DNA of 5,015 bases, taken from contig JAOPWF010000597.1 in assembly GCA_025965815.1 (NCBI GenBank), positions 1-5,015 on the forward strand. Reading direction: 5' to 3'. Numbering within the stretch: position 1 is the stretch's first letter; each line of letters opens with the position of its first letter. This DNA comes from Mycobacterium sp. (lineage in GTDB: Bacteria; Actinomycetota; Actinomycetes; Mycobacteriales; Mycobacteriaceae). The notes beneath the pieces were generated by a model. The model ran no database searches, was not told the origin of the DNA, and saw nothing but the letters and a program-made list of their open reading frames with translations. The position numbers and the translations under genes were made by a program. This document shows, piece after piece, positions 1-4,904 of the stretch.

Positions 1-1
1 G

Positions 2-619
2 ATCACCAGCAGAGTCGACATTGGCCTGCTCGTCAGCGGGATCGGCTACCGCAACCCCGACCTCCTGGCCGACATGGCACGCACCGTCGACCACATCAGC
101 GGCGGCCGCCTCATCCTCGGCGTCGGAGCCGGATGGTACGAAAAGGACTACACCACCTACGGCTACGACTACGGCACCCGGAAATCCCGAGCAGACCTAC
201 TCGACGCCGGACTTGACCGTATCCGCCGACGACTTGCGCAACTGATACCGCAGCCAGTGCGGCCCATTCCGATCCTGATCGGCGGCTCCGGCGAACGGCG
301 AACCATCCCCGCGGTCGCCCGCTACGCCGACATTTGGCACACCTTCCTCGAAATCGACGAATTCCGCCGCAAGAGCGAACTCGTGAACACCCTGGCAGCC
401 GAAGCGGGACGCGACGGATCGACGATCGAGCGGTCAGTCACCTGGGCGGGGCCCCAAAGCGCCGAACAATATCTCGCCGCCGGCGCCACCATCTTCACCA
501 CCGGGATGGAGCCCACCGACCACGGCTACGACTTCACCGAACTGACGCAGATGATCAGCTGGCGCGACAGTCTCCAACACGCTCCCCTGTTAGAGGCAGC
601 GAAGGGCAGTCTGCGATGA
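2..619 (+). CDS. LLM-class F420-dependent oxidoreductase, 5'-truncated by window edge
   Basis: The last 205 residues of a luciferase-like monooxygenase (TIM-barrel) enzyme; the reading frame is open to the left edge, so the start lies outside. Seen directly: a segment RNPDLLADMARTVDHISGG followed by RLILGVGAGWYEKDY, then IPILIGGSGER and a VARYADIWH segment. These are hallmark blocks of the bacterial LLM/F420 oxidoreductase families, in which such enzymes use reduced coenzyme F420 (or FMN) for hydride transfer in the cytoplasm. Family members are usually about 280-300 residues, so roughly 80-90 N-terminal residues are missing. The stretch between the WYEKDY and ILIGG blocks is short, which I recall as normal for one mycobacterial subfamily. 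The stop TGA overlaps the next gene's ATG (ATGA), so the two are very probably translationally coupled. The substrate is unknown. The family is sure; F420 rather than FMN is inferred from the subfamily pattern. Confidence 0.9.
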   Translation: MTSRVDIGLLVSGIGYRNPDLLADMARTVDHISGGRLILGVGAGWYEKDYTTYGYDYGTRKSRADLLDAGLDRIRRRLAQLIPQPVRPIPILIGGSGERRTIPAVARYADIWHTFLEIDEFRRKSELVNTLAAEAGRDGSTIERSVTWAGPQSAEQYLAAGATIFTTGMEPTDHGYDFTELTQMISWRDSLQHAPLLEAAKGSLR

Positions 620-1488
620 AGATCGTTGTCTACGACGACGAGGCCGGTCGCCCGGCAATTGGTGTCCGCCTCGACGACGGCGTGCTGCCCACCGGCCACA
701 CCGACCTCGCGGCGCTGATCGAAGCCGGCCCGCGCGAGCTGGATCGGTTGCGCCAGGCAAGTGAAGCCCCAAGCCACGTGGTGCATCCGAGGCGGTTTAG
801 GGCGCCGATCGCGCCGACATCCACACTGCTGTTTGCCGGCGGTAACTACGCCGACCATCTCGCCGAAACTGGCCTACATCCCACCGAGCCGGTGTTCTTT
901 TCCAAACTGCGCTCGGCGGTCATCGGCCCCGATGATCCGATCAGGATCCCCACCCCCGAGACGCACACCGACTGGGAAGCCGAATTGTGCGTCATCATCA
1001 GCAAGCCCGCATATCGGGTGCCCGCCGAGCGCGCGCACGAATACATCTTCGGCTACACGATGATCAACGACGTCAGCGCACGCGACGTGCTGGAGCGCGA
1101 ACCGTTGCAGATCACGCTGTGCAAATGCCCCGACACCTTCTGCCCCCTCGGTCCGCACATCGTGACCGCCGACGAAGTACCCGAGGTCAACACGACACCT
1201 CTCGAGATCAGTACTCGGGTCAACGGGGTGTACAAACAGCGCACGACAACCGACACCATGATCTATTCGATTCCAACGCTTCTGGAGTTCCTGACTCGCA
1301 CCGTCACACTGCAGCCGGGTGACCTGATGAGCACCGGCACCGCAGGGGGTACCGGTGTCGGTCGCACACCTCAAGAGTTCCTCCACCCCGGCGACACGGT
1401 CACCGTCGGAGTGACCGGGGTCGGATATCTCAGCAATCCCGTCGTCGCGGGATGGCCAGAACACACCTCTGGGCCAGGAACCACCTAG
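616..1488 (+). CDS. Fumarylacetoacetate hydrolase (FAH) family protein
   Basis: A complete 290-residue protein. The ATG at 616 is preferred over an in-frame upstream ATG at 334 because it overlaps the previous stop (ATGA), has GAAGGG 9 nt upstream, and gives the usual family length; the longer version would read through the oxidoreductase gene in another frame. Residues 1-65 form a variable N-terminal part; the FAH domain follows, with GGNYADHLAE at 75-84, DWEAEL at 119-124, NDVSARD at 151-157, DTFCPLGP at 173-180, and STGTAGGTGVG at 239-249. In this family the acidic residues equivalent to E121, E123 and D152 bind the divalent metal, and H81 and K170 sit where active-site residues are usually found. 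Known members hydrolyse C-C bonds of 1,3-dicarbonyl compounds, decarboxylate oxaloacetate, or isomerise/hydrate catabolic intermediates. Its coupling to an LLM oxidoreductase suggests a degradative pathway, but the reaction cannot be decided from sequence. Confidence 0.93.
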   Translation: MKIVVYDDEAGRPAIGVRLDDGVLPTGHTDLAALIEAGPRELDRLRQASEAPSHVVHPRRFRAPIAPTSTLLFAGGNYADHLAETGLHPTEPVFFSKLRSAVIGPDDPIRIPTPETHTDWEAELCVIISKPAYRVPAERAHEYIFGYTMINDVSARDVLEREPLQITLCKCPDTFCPLGPHIVTADEVPEVNTTPLEISTRVNGVYKQRTTTDTMIYSIPTLLEFLTRTVTLQPGDLMSTGTAGGTGVGRTPQEFLHPGDTVTVGVTGVGYLSNPVVAGWPEHTSGPGTT

Positions 1489-1492
1489 CTGA

Positions 1493-1714
1493 TTCGTAGG
1501 AACCGCGGATGTTGCCCGAGCGATCGAGCATCTGCATGCGGTGTGCAGCGAGCTGCAGATGGTTCACGCGCGCCAGCAGCTGTCCTTCTCCATGTTCACT
1601 GACTATGAGAACTTCTCCATTTTTCGTCCCGCCGCGCTGCACGAGGATGCCGCCGCCGTCTTGTTCGACCAACTGGAGGCGTGGGCGGGCGCGCTCAAAC
1701 CGATACGCAGCTGA
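1493..1714 (+). pseudogene. C-terminal remnant of an NADPH-dependent FMN reductase-type protein
   Basis: Frame 2 is open from just after a TGA at 1490 to a TGA at 1712 and reads as a protein tail: ARAIEHLHAVCSELQMVH, then FTDYENFSIFRPAALHED, ending in LEAWAGALKPIRS. The block 'EHL..V..ELQMV..R' matches my memory of the C-terminal region of flavodoxin-like NADPH-dependent FMN reductases (family of about 180-200 residues), whose role is to supply reduced flavin or reduce quinone-like substrates. Only about 65 recognisable residues remain, there is no usable start codon before the similarity begins, and the N-terminal flavin-binding half is absent. The fragment begins only some 15 bp after the FAH stop, as expected if a deletion removed the front of a former third operon gene. 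Family assignment is from recollection of the pattern, so moderate. A competing ATG at 1509 lies in another frame that reads as a low-complexity shadow. Confidence 0.6.
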
Positions 1715-1832
1715 CTCGCAACCTTTGCGACGGACACGCCGGCGCTGAGTCAACCACCGTCGGCTGACGCATTGGGCATTCCAGGCCCTCTGTCCCGGTC
1801 AGGGCAAGGGCATTGAGCGTACCTCGATCCAT
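1695..1832 (-). CDS. Possible 45-aa small ORF with strong ribosome binding site
   Basis: On the minus strand an ATG (1830-1832) is preceded by GGGAGG (1840-1845) with a 7-nt spacer, a near-ideal Shine-Dalgarno arrangement, and the frame runs 45 codons to a TGA at 1695-1697. The predicted peptide starts MDRGTLNALALTGTEG, has three cysteines and no membrane segment or signal peptide. It lies 52 bp downstream of the MarR regulator on the same strand, so it could be a co-transcribed small gene or the start of a lost downstream gene. Its end overlaps the FMN reductase remnant on the other strand. I recognise no family; only the ribosome binding site supports it, and chance is a real alternative. 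Confidence 0.2.
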   Translation of the reverse strand: MDRGTLNALALTGTEGLECPMRQPTVVDSAPACPSQRLRVSCVSV

Positions 1833-1884
1833 TCGATCGCCTCCCAATCAGGGTTTCCCGCCGTTGTGCCTTTTGCCGGTCGAC

Positions 1885-2397
1885 CTAAGAATCGGTGCGC
1901 TGGCGGTCGTGGTGGAGTGCGTGCGGTTCGCTGCACTCGGCGCGGTTGGCGGCGATTTGCTCCAGAAGTGCGCGCAGCGTGGCTTGCTGGCCGGCGTCGA
2001 GGACCGCGAGCACTCGCTGTTCTGCGCCAGCGAGCGCACGTTCCAGCTCGGCGACTCGGCGAGTTCCGGTGGGCGTGAGGCTGACCGTATGACGGCGCCG
2101 GTCTTGTGGAGAGCGCCGGCGCTCGATGAGGTCGATGGCTTCAAGGTCATTGAGCAGGCTCACCAGGTTGGTGGCGTCGACCCGCAACGCTTCGGCCAGA
2201 TCGGATTGACTCTGTGGGCCCACCAACTGGAGAAGCGTTAATGCGACGACGTGGCGTGGGCGCAGGTTGAAGGTCTCGATCTCGGATTCCGCCTCGGCAC
2301 GGATGCGCCGGGCGATCAGCTCCAGCAAAGGCCCCGTCTGCCCTCGAGGCTGCTGGAGAACGATCGGGAGCTGCTCAATCGAAAGATCCTCGTCCAT
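1885..2397 (-). CDS. MarR-family transcriptional regulator
   Basis: A complete 170-residue protein of normal MarR length (family about 140-170). It shows helices at 20-60, the helix-turn-helix at about 63-86 (SQSDLAEALRVDATNLVSLL, then NDLE), a recognition-helix end leading into IDLIERRRSPQDRRRHTVSLTPTG at 88-111, where DRRR (99-102) is the classic wing motif, and a long C-terminal dimerisation helix (113-150). MarR dimers bind short palindromes and are released by aromatic or other small ligands or by oxidation; they typically repress their own gene and a neighbouring catabolic or efflux gene. The ATG at 2397 is the only sensible start; no strong Shine-Dalgarno is seen, only GAGG 12 nt upstream. 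The C-terminal 20 residues are polar and probably disordered. A palindrome lies 11 bp upstream of the start. A decayed copy of its 5' end is present at 2724-2838. The target genes are not shown by the sequence. Confidence 0.92.
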   Translation of the reverse strand: MDEDLSIEQLPIVLQQPRGQTGPLLELIARRIRAEAESEIETFNLRPRHVVALTLLQLVGPQSQSDLAEALRVDATNLVSLLNDLEAIDLIERRRSPQDRRRHTVSLTPTGTRRVAELERALAGAEQRVLAVLDAGQQATLRALLEQIAANRAECSEPHALHHDRQRTDS

Positions 2398-2407
2398 TGA
2401 TTAAGTG

Positions 2408-2423
2408 TACCTCAAGGTAACCT
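2408..2423. promoter_or_regulatory. Candidate MarR operator in front of the marR-type gene
   Basis: The sequence at 2408-2419 is TACCT-CA-AGGTA, a palindrome with 5-bp arms and a 2-bp centre. It overlaps a second palindrome, AGGT-A-ACCT (2415-2423), giving three alternating ACCT/AGGT half-sites in 15 bp. It lies 11 bp upstream of the MarR-family start codon, where an autorepressor site is expected. The dyad is seen directly; binding by this regulator is inferred. Confidence 0.5.
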
Positions 2424-2447
2424 AACTATTGGCTCAACACATATCAC

Positions 2448-2478
2448 TTGCGCTCTCTATGAATTCGCTCGATATATA
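2448..2478 (+). promoter_or_regulatory. Weak candidate rightward promoter
   Basis: TTGCGC (2448-2453) stands 17 bp before GATATA (2471-2476) or 19 bp before TATATA (2473-2478), within an unusually AT-rich stretch (about 2424-2502) for this GC-rich window. It points away from the MarR gene, as a divergent promoter would. GGAGG at 2505-2509 follows, but the next ATG (2512) is only 2 nt away and opens an arginine-rich, unconvincing frame, so no clear gene is served. Confidence 0.25.
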
Positions 2479-2502
2479 TAGTCAGTTTGTTACTAACCAT
2501 CT

Positions 2503-2723
2503 ATGGAGGACATGAGGGGTCGGCGATCATCAGGGCGGGGCCCCGGGCGCTGGCGTCGCCGGCGGCCCGGTCGTGCTACCGGTGCCGTTCGCCGCACTGC
2601 TGGGCACAGGACCAATGCATTGCGAGCTAGCGTAGTTCGCGTCCCACCCGAAACCGACTGTCGCGCAATTCTCACCAGCACCCATCTCACCAATTGGAGG
2701 ACCGAGGCCTATGCAAAAGGCAG
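2503..2723. other. Unassigned stretch between the MarR gene and its decayed copy
   Basis: About 220 bp of mostly GC-rich sequence without a convincing gene. A rightward frame from ATG 2503/2512 runs to 2802 but is dominated by Arg, Gly and Ser and ends antisense to the MarR remnant, so I take it as a shadow. The other rightward frame (from 2516) reads a short Gly/Ala/Pro/Val-rich stretch including VAGGPVVLPVPFAALLGTGP before a stop near codon 40, which could be a scrap of a former protein, but I recognise no family. The minus-strand frame over the same bases is Pro/Thr/Gly-rich and equally unassigned. It is best read as degenerated sequence. Confidence 0.5.
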
Positions 2724-2838
2724 GGACTCCGCCTCGGTGTGGATGCGCCGGGCGATCAGCTCCAGCATGGGTCCAGATAGCCCGCGGCGGCGCTACTCGT
2801 GAGCGACGGGAAGCTCGTCGATCGAAGGGATCGTCCAT
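2724..2838 (-). pseudogene. Frameshifted 5' fragment of a second MarR-family gene
   Basis: This segment repeats the start of the intact MarR gene. Positions 2724-2767 match 2284-2327 at 40 of 44 bases, including a 27-base identical run at 2741-2767 versus 2301-2327; the remainder up to the ATG (2836-2838) is more diverged but still alignable, including the shared start GGACGA after ATG. From ATG to the identical run the copy has one base more than the intact gene (82 versus 81), so it is frameshifted. In the correct frame it reads MLELIARRIHTEAES, matching LLELIARRIRAEAES (residues 24-38) of the intact protein, and then hits a stop a few codons later. Similarity ends at 2724, so the helix-turn-helix part is gone. 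It is a dead paralogue or a partial duplication; the divergence argues that it is not recent. Confidence 0.85.
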
Positions 2839-2863
2839 ACAAGAAGAATAACGCAAGAGATCT

Positions 2864-2889
2864 GATCATATGTCGTTGATAGATCATAT
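2864..2889. repeat. Direct repeat GATCATAT, two copies 18 bp apart
   Basis: GATCATAT occurs at 2864-2871 and 2882-2889 in an AT-rich patch just upstream of the dead MarR copy's start codon. The 18-bp period is slightly under two helical turns. It could be a relic of that gene's operator or promoter, or a site for the downstream exported-protein gene, which starts 143 bp later. Two copies of 8 bp in AT-rich DNA may also be chance. Confidence 0.4.
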
Positions 2890-3032
2890 TTAGGACAGAG
2901 ATCGTTCATGTATTGGGAATTAGATGACCCCAGGCATCCGTTGTTCGAAGGGACAGTCCGGGTTCGACGTTCCTGAGCAATCAGAGGCAACAACCAGGTG
3001 CTTCGTCCCGCAGGTCACGAAAAGGAGTGGAA

Positions 3033-3245
3033 ATGAAGAAGCTAACGTTTGCCCTGTCCGCAGCCACCGCTTTGGCCGCGGCGACCGTTGGGGTCGCTGC
3101 CCCGGCCGTGGCGGTGCCGTCCGCCGTCGGTCCGGTCCAAGACGCCGTAAGTTCAGTCGCGGCAAACCAGTCCGTCTATCCGCTGGACCCATGCAGGGTG
3201 CACGTGTTGTACCAGGGATCAGTGGTCGATGTGCAATGGTGCTGA
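3033..3245 (+). CDS. Small exported protein with signal peptide and two cysteines
   Basis: A 70-residue protein. The ATG at 3033 is chosen over an in-frame GTG at 3027 because AAAAGGAG ends at 3027, leaving a 5-nt spacer to the ATG. Residues 1-27 are a textbook Sec signal peptide: KK at 2-3, a hydrophobic Ala/Leu/Val core (4-23), and AVA at 25-27 as the signal peptidase I site. The mature part would be about 43 residues: a Val/Ser/Ala-rich start, then YPLDPCRVHVLYQGSVVDVQWC, with Cys54 and the C-terminal Cys70 as the only cysteines, so one disulphide bond is likely after export. No lipobox is present. Mycobacteria encode many such small secreted proteins of unknown role; I recognise no named family. 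Clear ribosome binding site, signal peptide and frame make it a likely real gene. It stands alone, with non-coding or decayed sequence on both sides. Function unknown. Confidence 0.8.
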   Translation: MKKLTFALSAATALAAATVGVAAPAVAVPSAVGPVQDAVSSVAANQSVYPLDPCRVHVLYQGSVVDVQWC

Positions 3246-3524
3246 TCGACGACAGATCGCCGTGAGGCGCCAGTCGACGCGCCCCCGGTGTTGTGCGGCT
3301 ACCTGTCCGCGGCTGCCAGCATGACGCCATTTCGGGCTGGACAGTTAGTAATGACGCGCATTGGAACACCACCTGCCGCGGCGTGCTGAGCCTATGCCCC
3401 GAACGTGACTGGGGGACTTACCCTCGAAGGTCTGGGCTGGTGCCACCTGCATCGGTAGCAGATCGATCAGAGCTAGGCCGACGTTAGACATCACCGTCTG
3501 GCGTCAACAGTTGGTGTTTGTCAT
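3246..3524. other. Stretch without a convincing gene; one weak ORF at 3293-3487
   Basis: This holds no recognised gene. A rightward frame from GTG 3293 to TAG 3487 (64 codons) includes AISGWTVSNDAHWNTTC and LCPERDWGTYP, which look protein-like, but the start has no ribosome binding site and no family is recognised. It could be a remnant of a longer gene or chance in GC-rich DNA. No terminator-like hairpin was found directly after the exported-protein gene; the first strong one begins at 3525. Confidence 0.4.
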
Positions 3525-3561
3525 CGGCACACCTGACACAGCCCCTGCATCAGGTGTGCCG
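3525..3561. terminator. Perfect 12-bp inverted repeat, terminator-like or operator
   Basis: CGGCACACCTGA (3525-3536) and its exact reverse complement TCAGGTGTGCCG (3550-3561) flank a 13-nt spacer. As RNA this is a strong hairpin, with one more G-U pair possible at the base. No T-run follows on either strand, so it is not a canonical intrinsic terminator, though many actinobacterial terminators lack a U-tract. As DNA it could bind a dimeric regulator. It stands 12 bp before the 20-bp repeat array, which raises the possibility of one compound regulatory site. Confidence 0.5.
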
Positions 3562-3573
3562 GCTTGTGAGACG

Positions 3574-3623
3574 TCACTGAGGACTTCAGTATTTCACTGA
3601 ACACTTCAGTGGCTGCTTCAGTG
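3574..3623. repeat. Tandem 20-bp repeat with internal palindromes, operator-like
   Basis: Two units of 20 bp, 3574-3593 and 3594-3613, agree at 15 of 20 bases. Each has the form TCACTGA-NN-ACTTCAGT, an inverted repeat with arms ACTGA/TCAGT; the second unit extends to CACTGA/TCAGTG. A third half-site, CTTCAGTGG, follows at 3616-3624. The CTTCAGT motif therefore recurs at 3584, 3604 and 3616. A period of 20 bp puts the sites on nearly the same face of the helix, as in cooperative operators. The array is about 285 bp upstream of the AraC-family start. The repeats are seen; any binding role is inferred. Confidence 0.6.
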
Positions 3624-3900
3624 GAGATCTTGCCCAGTCCGACCGCGTGCCCTGCTGGGCTTGTCGCCGCAGTTGTTGCTAGTCCCCCAGTGCCGCAAAC
3701 CTTTCGATGGTATTCCGGCGATAAGGGTGTTAGCCATCAAGTGCTGGCGGCGCTTCTGCTTCTCCCACGGATTGACAGTCCGGATCAATCGGTTCAGTCT
3801 GGATTCTGAAGCGATCAATCCACGGCGGAGGCAGGCGGTGCCGAGGGTGATGTTCGTCGGCCTTCCCGGCTCAGGTACCAAGTCATGTAGCAGCGTTATG
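3618..3900 (-). pseudogene. Possible leftward gene remnant, family unrecognised
   Basis: On the minus strand an open frame crosses this gene-less stretch and reads LLHDLVPEPGRPTNITLGTA, then CLRRGLIASESRLNRLIRTV, then NPWEKQKRRQHLMANTL and IAGIPSKGLRHWG, ending at a TGA at 3618-3620. The composition (balanced charge, Trp, Asn, His, few repeats) is more protein-like than the usual antisense shadow, and there is no plausible start inside except ATG 3735-3737, which would give 39 residues. Upstream the frame runs antisense into the AraC gene and must be unrelated there. I read it as a possible C-terminal remnant of a mobile-element or accessory protein, but I cannot name the family. The rightward frames over the same bases are weaker. 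It may also be nothing. Confidence 0.3.
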
Positions 3901-3908
3901 GCGCGCTG

Positions 3909-4871
3909 GTGACCGCCGTCTTCGACACGGGGCAGGTCCCGAAAGCCGATCGCGCTGAGGCCGTGCGTGCGGCGGTCGCAGAGCATTTGGTGCCGGTCGA
4001 GATCGATTTTGCCGCTGATCGCGGTCCGGCGGCGGCGCATATAGCGATCACTGACTTGGCCGAGCTCACGGTATGGACCTCGACCTCGAATGCGGTGACG
4101 GTGCACCGCACCGCGGCGCAGACCCACGACGACTTCACACCGAGCATCTTCATGGGTTTGCAAATGACGGGATCCTGTGTGGTGGTCCAGCACGGGCGGG
4201 AAGCCATCCTGCGCCGTGGTGATCTGGTCATCTACGACTCAACATCACCATGGCTCATTTCTGATGTCGACGGGATCCGCCAGCACAAGTTCCGGATACC
4301 ACTGGACCGATTGGCGTTGCCGGCCGATGTCATCCGGCAGGTCTGTGCGGTCAGCTTGAGTCCGGGCCATCCGATCGCCGATCTGGCCGCCACCTATTTC
4401 CACCGGCTGGCGCTGCGGCCAGGACTGTTCGATCGGCCGGGCGGCGACGTGGTCAGCCAACCCAGCATTGAACTACTCCGGGCGGTGATCACCACCCATC
4501 TGGACGCCGCCGAGTTGGGTAAGGAGTCGCTGCACGCCACGCTGGTCGTGCGGATCATGGAGTACGTCCGCACCCATCTGCGTGAACCCGACCTCAGCGC
4601 GGGCCGCATCGCCGCCGAGCACCACATATCGGTGCGCCAGCTGTACCGAATCCTGGCCGCCGAGGGCATTTCGCTCGGCGACTGGATCCGCGCGCGGCGA
4701 CTCGAGGAATGCCGCAAAGACCTGGCATCGGCAAGCTACGGTGATCCCATCTTCGCGGTGGCCCGCCGGCGGGGGTTCACCGACGCCTCCAGTTTCACGC
4801 GGATGTTCCGAGCCACGTTCGGCATGTCACCGCGCGAATGGCGTGAAATCAACCGCCGCGCACCTCACTGA
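3909..4871 (+). CDS. AraC-family transcriptional regulator
   Basis: A complete 320-residue protein, usual for the family. The N-terminal part (about 15-190) resembles the AraC-binding-like sensor domain found in NphR/FeaR-type regulators: residues 53-110 carry a beta-rich segment ending in ILRRGDLVIYDSTSPW (100-115), typical of its cupin-like fold. The C-terminal AraC DNA-binding domain spans about 215-317, with the first helix-turn-helix at 229-251 (LSAGRIAAEHHISVRQLYRI) and the second at 281-303, followed by the signature FRATFGMSPREWR (300-312). Such proteins usually activate a nearby catabolic gene when bound to its substrate. The start is GTG 3909: a TAG lies in frame at 3888-3890 and no other standard start codon comes between. 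There is no clear Shine-Dalgarno, so translation may be weak or leaderless. The only GTGA overlap is with a doubtful upstream frame. The sensor-domain name is by pattern; the AraC class is certain. Its target is unknown. Confidence 0.93.
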   Translation: MTAVFDTGQVPKADRAEAVRAAVAEHLVPVEIDFAADRGPAAAHIAITDLAELTVWTSTSNAVTVHRTAAQTHDDFTPSIFMGLQMTGSCVVVQHGREAILRRGDLVIYDSTSPWLISDVDGIRQHKFRIPLDRLALPADVIRQVCAVSLSPGHPIADLAATYFHRLALRPGLFDRPGGDVVSQPSIELLRAVITTHLDAAELGKESLHATLVVRIMEYVRTHLREPDLSAGRIAAEHHISVRQLYRILAAEGISLGDWIRARRLEECRKDLASASYGDPIFAVARRRGFTDASSFTRMFRATFGMSPREWREINRRAPH

Positions 4872-4880
4872 CCGTGGCGG

Positions 4881-4904
4881 CGCACGAGGCCGGTGCCTCG
4901 TGTG
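4881..4904 (+). terminator. Terminator-like hairpin after the AraC gene
   Basis: CACGAGGC (4883-4890) pairs perfectly with GCCTCGTG (4895-4902) around a CGGT tetraloop; a G-U and a C-G pair (4881-4882 with 4903-4904) extend it to 10 pairs. It begins 10 bp after the AraC-family stop codon, the expected place for a terminator. No U-tract follows, as is common in GC-rich actinobacteria. Confidence 0.65.

Noticed and set aside
334..615. 94-codon in-frame extension upstream of the FAH start
   Set aside because: It overlaps the oxidoreductase gene in another frame, is rich in Arg and His like a shadow, and the ATGA-coupled start at 616 gives normal family length.
1509..1748. 79-residue rightward ORF with AGGAA before ATG 1509
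   Set aside because: It is rich in Arg, Cys, Pro and Ser and overlaps frame 2, which reads as a recognisable protein tail.
2711..2851. Rightward ORF with GGAGG 10 nt upstream of ATG 2711
   Set aside because: It runs antisense through the dead MarR copy and has Arg/Gly-rich shadow composition.
2938..2980. Possible tRNA T-arm because of GGTTCGA and nearby TTCGA
   Set aside because: The bases flanking the loop do not pair, and no acceptor or anticodon arm can be formed.
2920..3372. 150-residue leftward ORF over the exported-protein gene
   Set aside because: It is antisense to a gene with a clear signal peptide and ribosome binding site; its Arg/Pro-rich composition is typical of a shadow.
3300..3400. 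AISGWTVSN resembling the integrase-core block of IS3-type transposases
   Set aside because: The match is only a few residues, the expected residues after it are absent, and no flanking inverted repeats were found.
3661..3912. 83-residue rightward ORF ending in a GTGA overlap with the AraC gene and containing GLPGSGTKS, reminiscent of a P-loop
   Set aside because: The residue spacing does not fit GxxxxGK[ST], no ribosome binding site precedes it, and the opposite strand reads more protein-like; the overlap is probably chance.
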